This document shows, piece after piece, positions 63,493-64,000 of a stretch of 64,000 bases of DNA. The notes beneath the pieces are model-generated. The model worked only from the letters and a program-made list of their open reading frames with translations, searched no databases and had not been told where the DNA came from. Within the stretch, counting starts at the first letter, position 1, and each line of letters opens with the position of its first letter. The translations under genes and the position numbers were made by a program. Origin of the DNA: CAZJFH01 sp964545205 (GTDB lineage Bacteria > Pseudomonadota > Alphaproteobacteria > Rhodospirillales > Magnetospirillaceae); assembly GCA_964545205.1 (NCBI GenBank), contig CAZJFH010000001.1:62001-126000 (forward strand), in the 5' to 3' direction.

Positions 63493-64000
63493 ATGGTGCC
63501 GGCCATGTCTCGCCGTCTCGCCCTGCTGCTGTTCGCATTCATCGTCCTGGTCTGGGGCGCCAACTGGCCGATCCTCAAGCTCGGGCTGCAGGACATCCCG
63601 CCGCTGTGGCTGGCCGCGGCGCGGCTGGTGCTCGGCGCCGCGGTGCTGGCCGCGATCCTGCTCGCCTCGAAGGAGGGGCTACGCCCGCCGCCGCGCCAGG
63701 ACTGGCCGATCGTCGTCAGCGTCGGGCTGCTGCAGATGGCGGGCTTCACCGCCTTCATGAATCTCGGCCTGCAGCACGTCGATGCCGGCCGTTCGGCGAT
63801 CCTGGCCTACACCACGCCGCTGTGGGTGACGCCGGGGGCGATGCTGTTCCTGGGCGAGCGCATGACCCTGCCGCGCATTCTCGGGGTGGTCCTGGGCCTG
63901 GCCGGCGTGGCGGTGCTGTTCAATCCGCTCGACTTCGACTGGAACGACGGCCCGGCGTTGTGGGGCAGCGCACTGCTGCTGCTCGCCGCCTTCGTCTGGG
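63493..64000 (+). CDS. EamA/DMT-family transporter, cut by window edge
   Basis: Frame open from ATG 63493 (or 63505) to the window end, 169 codons. Hydrophobic segments LALLLFAFIVLVWGANWPI, PLWLAAARLVLGAAVLAAIL, VVSVGLLQMAGFTAFMNLGL, then the EamA stretch AILAYTTPLWV and FLGERMTLPRILGVVLGLAG. These mark the first EamA repeat of a ten-helix drug/metabolite transporter. Substrate unknown; second half lies outside. Confidence 0.9.
   Translation, partial: MVPAMSRRLALLLFAFIVLVWGANWPILKLGLQDIPPLWLAAARLVLGAAVLAAILLASKEGLRPPPRQDWPIVVSVGLLQMAGFTAFMNLGLQHVDAGRSAILAYTTPLWVTPGAMLFLGERMTLPRILGVVLGLAGVAVLFNPLDFDWNDGPALWGSALLLLAAFVW

Overview
This window looks like part of an alphaproteobacterial chromosome. 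The evidence is very high GC with C/G-ending codons, an OmpR-type regulator and kinase pair of ChvI/ChvG layout, the cluster comF, glutaredoxin, nitrilase and DUF1178, an NDUFAF5-like methyltransferase, the coupled run aminotransferase, hom and glpX, a class I PHA synthase and SoxCD. Genus cannot be named from the sequence alone.

Two parts are clear. Bases 1 to about 12,440 are an accessory island of visibly lower GC. It is full of small unrecognised genes and stops exactly at the 3' end of a tRNA-Glu gene (12,440-12,515, minus), a classic integration site. Its contents are a helix-turn-helix protein that runs into a J domain at the left edge, a DUF3883 (PD-(D/E)XK-like) gene with a partner of unknown role, a region of decayed duplicated mini-genes leading into a frameshifted HAD-like gene, runs of tiny overlapping genes, a serine resolvase with repeat boxes in front of it, a Xre-type regulator overlapping a secreted thermonuclease, two zinc-ribbon mini-proteins and an orphan receiver domain. 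No tyrosine integrase is seen, so the island probably continues left of the window.

Bases 12,516-64,000 are ordinary backbone. In order: outer-membrane lipoprotein, response regulator and sensor kinase (12.7-15.4 kb); queC behind a terminator-like hairpin; a CHASE hybrid kinase; DUF4142; a purine permease; an Ntn acylase coupled to a GH3 acyl-amido synthetase and followed by a dienelactone hydrolase (20.5-25.3 kb); secA; an orphan PAS kinase; a PpiC isomerase, argJ and a GNAT-Nudix fusion; queE-queD; an NDUFA9-like reductase with DUF2269; soxC-soxD; Uma2; the DUF1178/nit/grx/comF cluster; NDUFAF5-like, sfsA, map and radC; PRC-barrel; DUF924; a twin-motif secreted peptide; a pseudouridine synthase; a CPA1 antiporter with a cNMP domain; uppP; NicO with DUF1007; glpX, hom and an aminotransferase; an OmpA-like lipoprotein; phaC; a Xre-cupin regulator; chaC; an FAD-Rieske oxidoreductase; and the start of an EamA transporter.

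Genes that work together: queC, queE and queD supply three steps of 7-deazaguanine synthesis; soxC and soxD form sulfane dehydrogenase; hom, the aminotransferase and glpX are a coupled central-metabolism unit; the acylase and GH3 genes may make and break amide conjugates. Palindromic interspersed repeats occur at about 25.6, 32.2 and 40.1 kb. The most unusual material is in the island (DUF3883 pair, duplicated mini-gene cassette, homopolymer tracts, orphan receiver) and in the acylase-GH3 pair.
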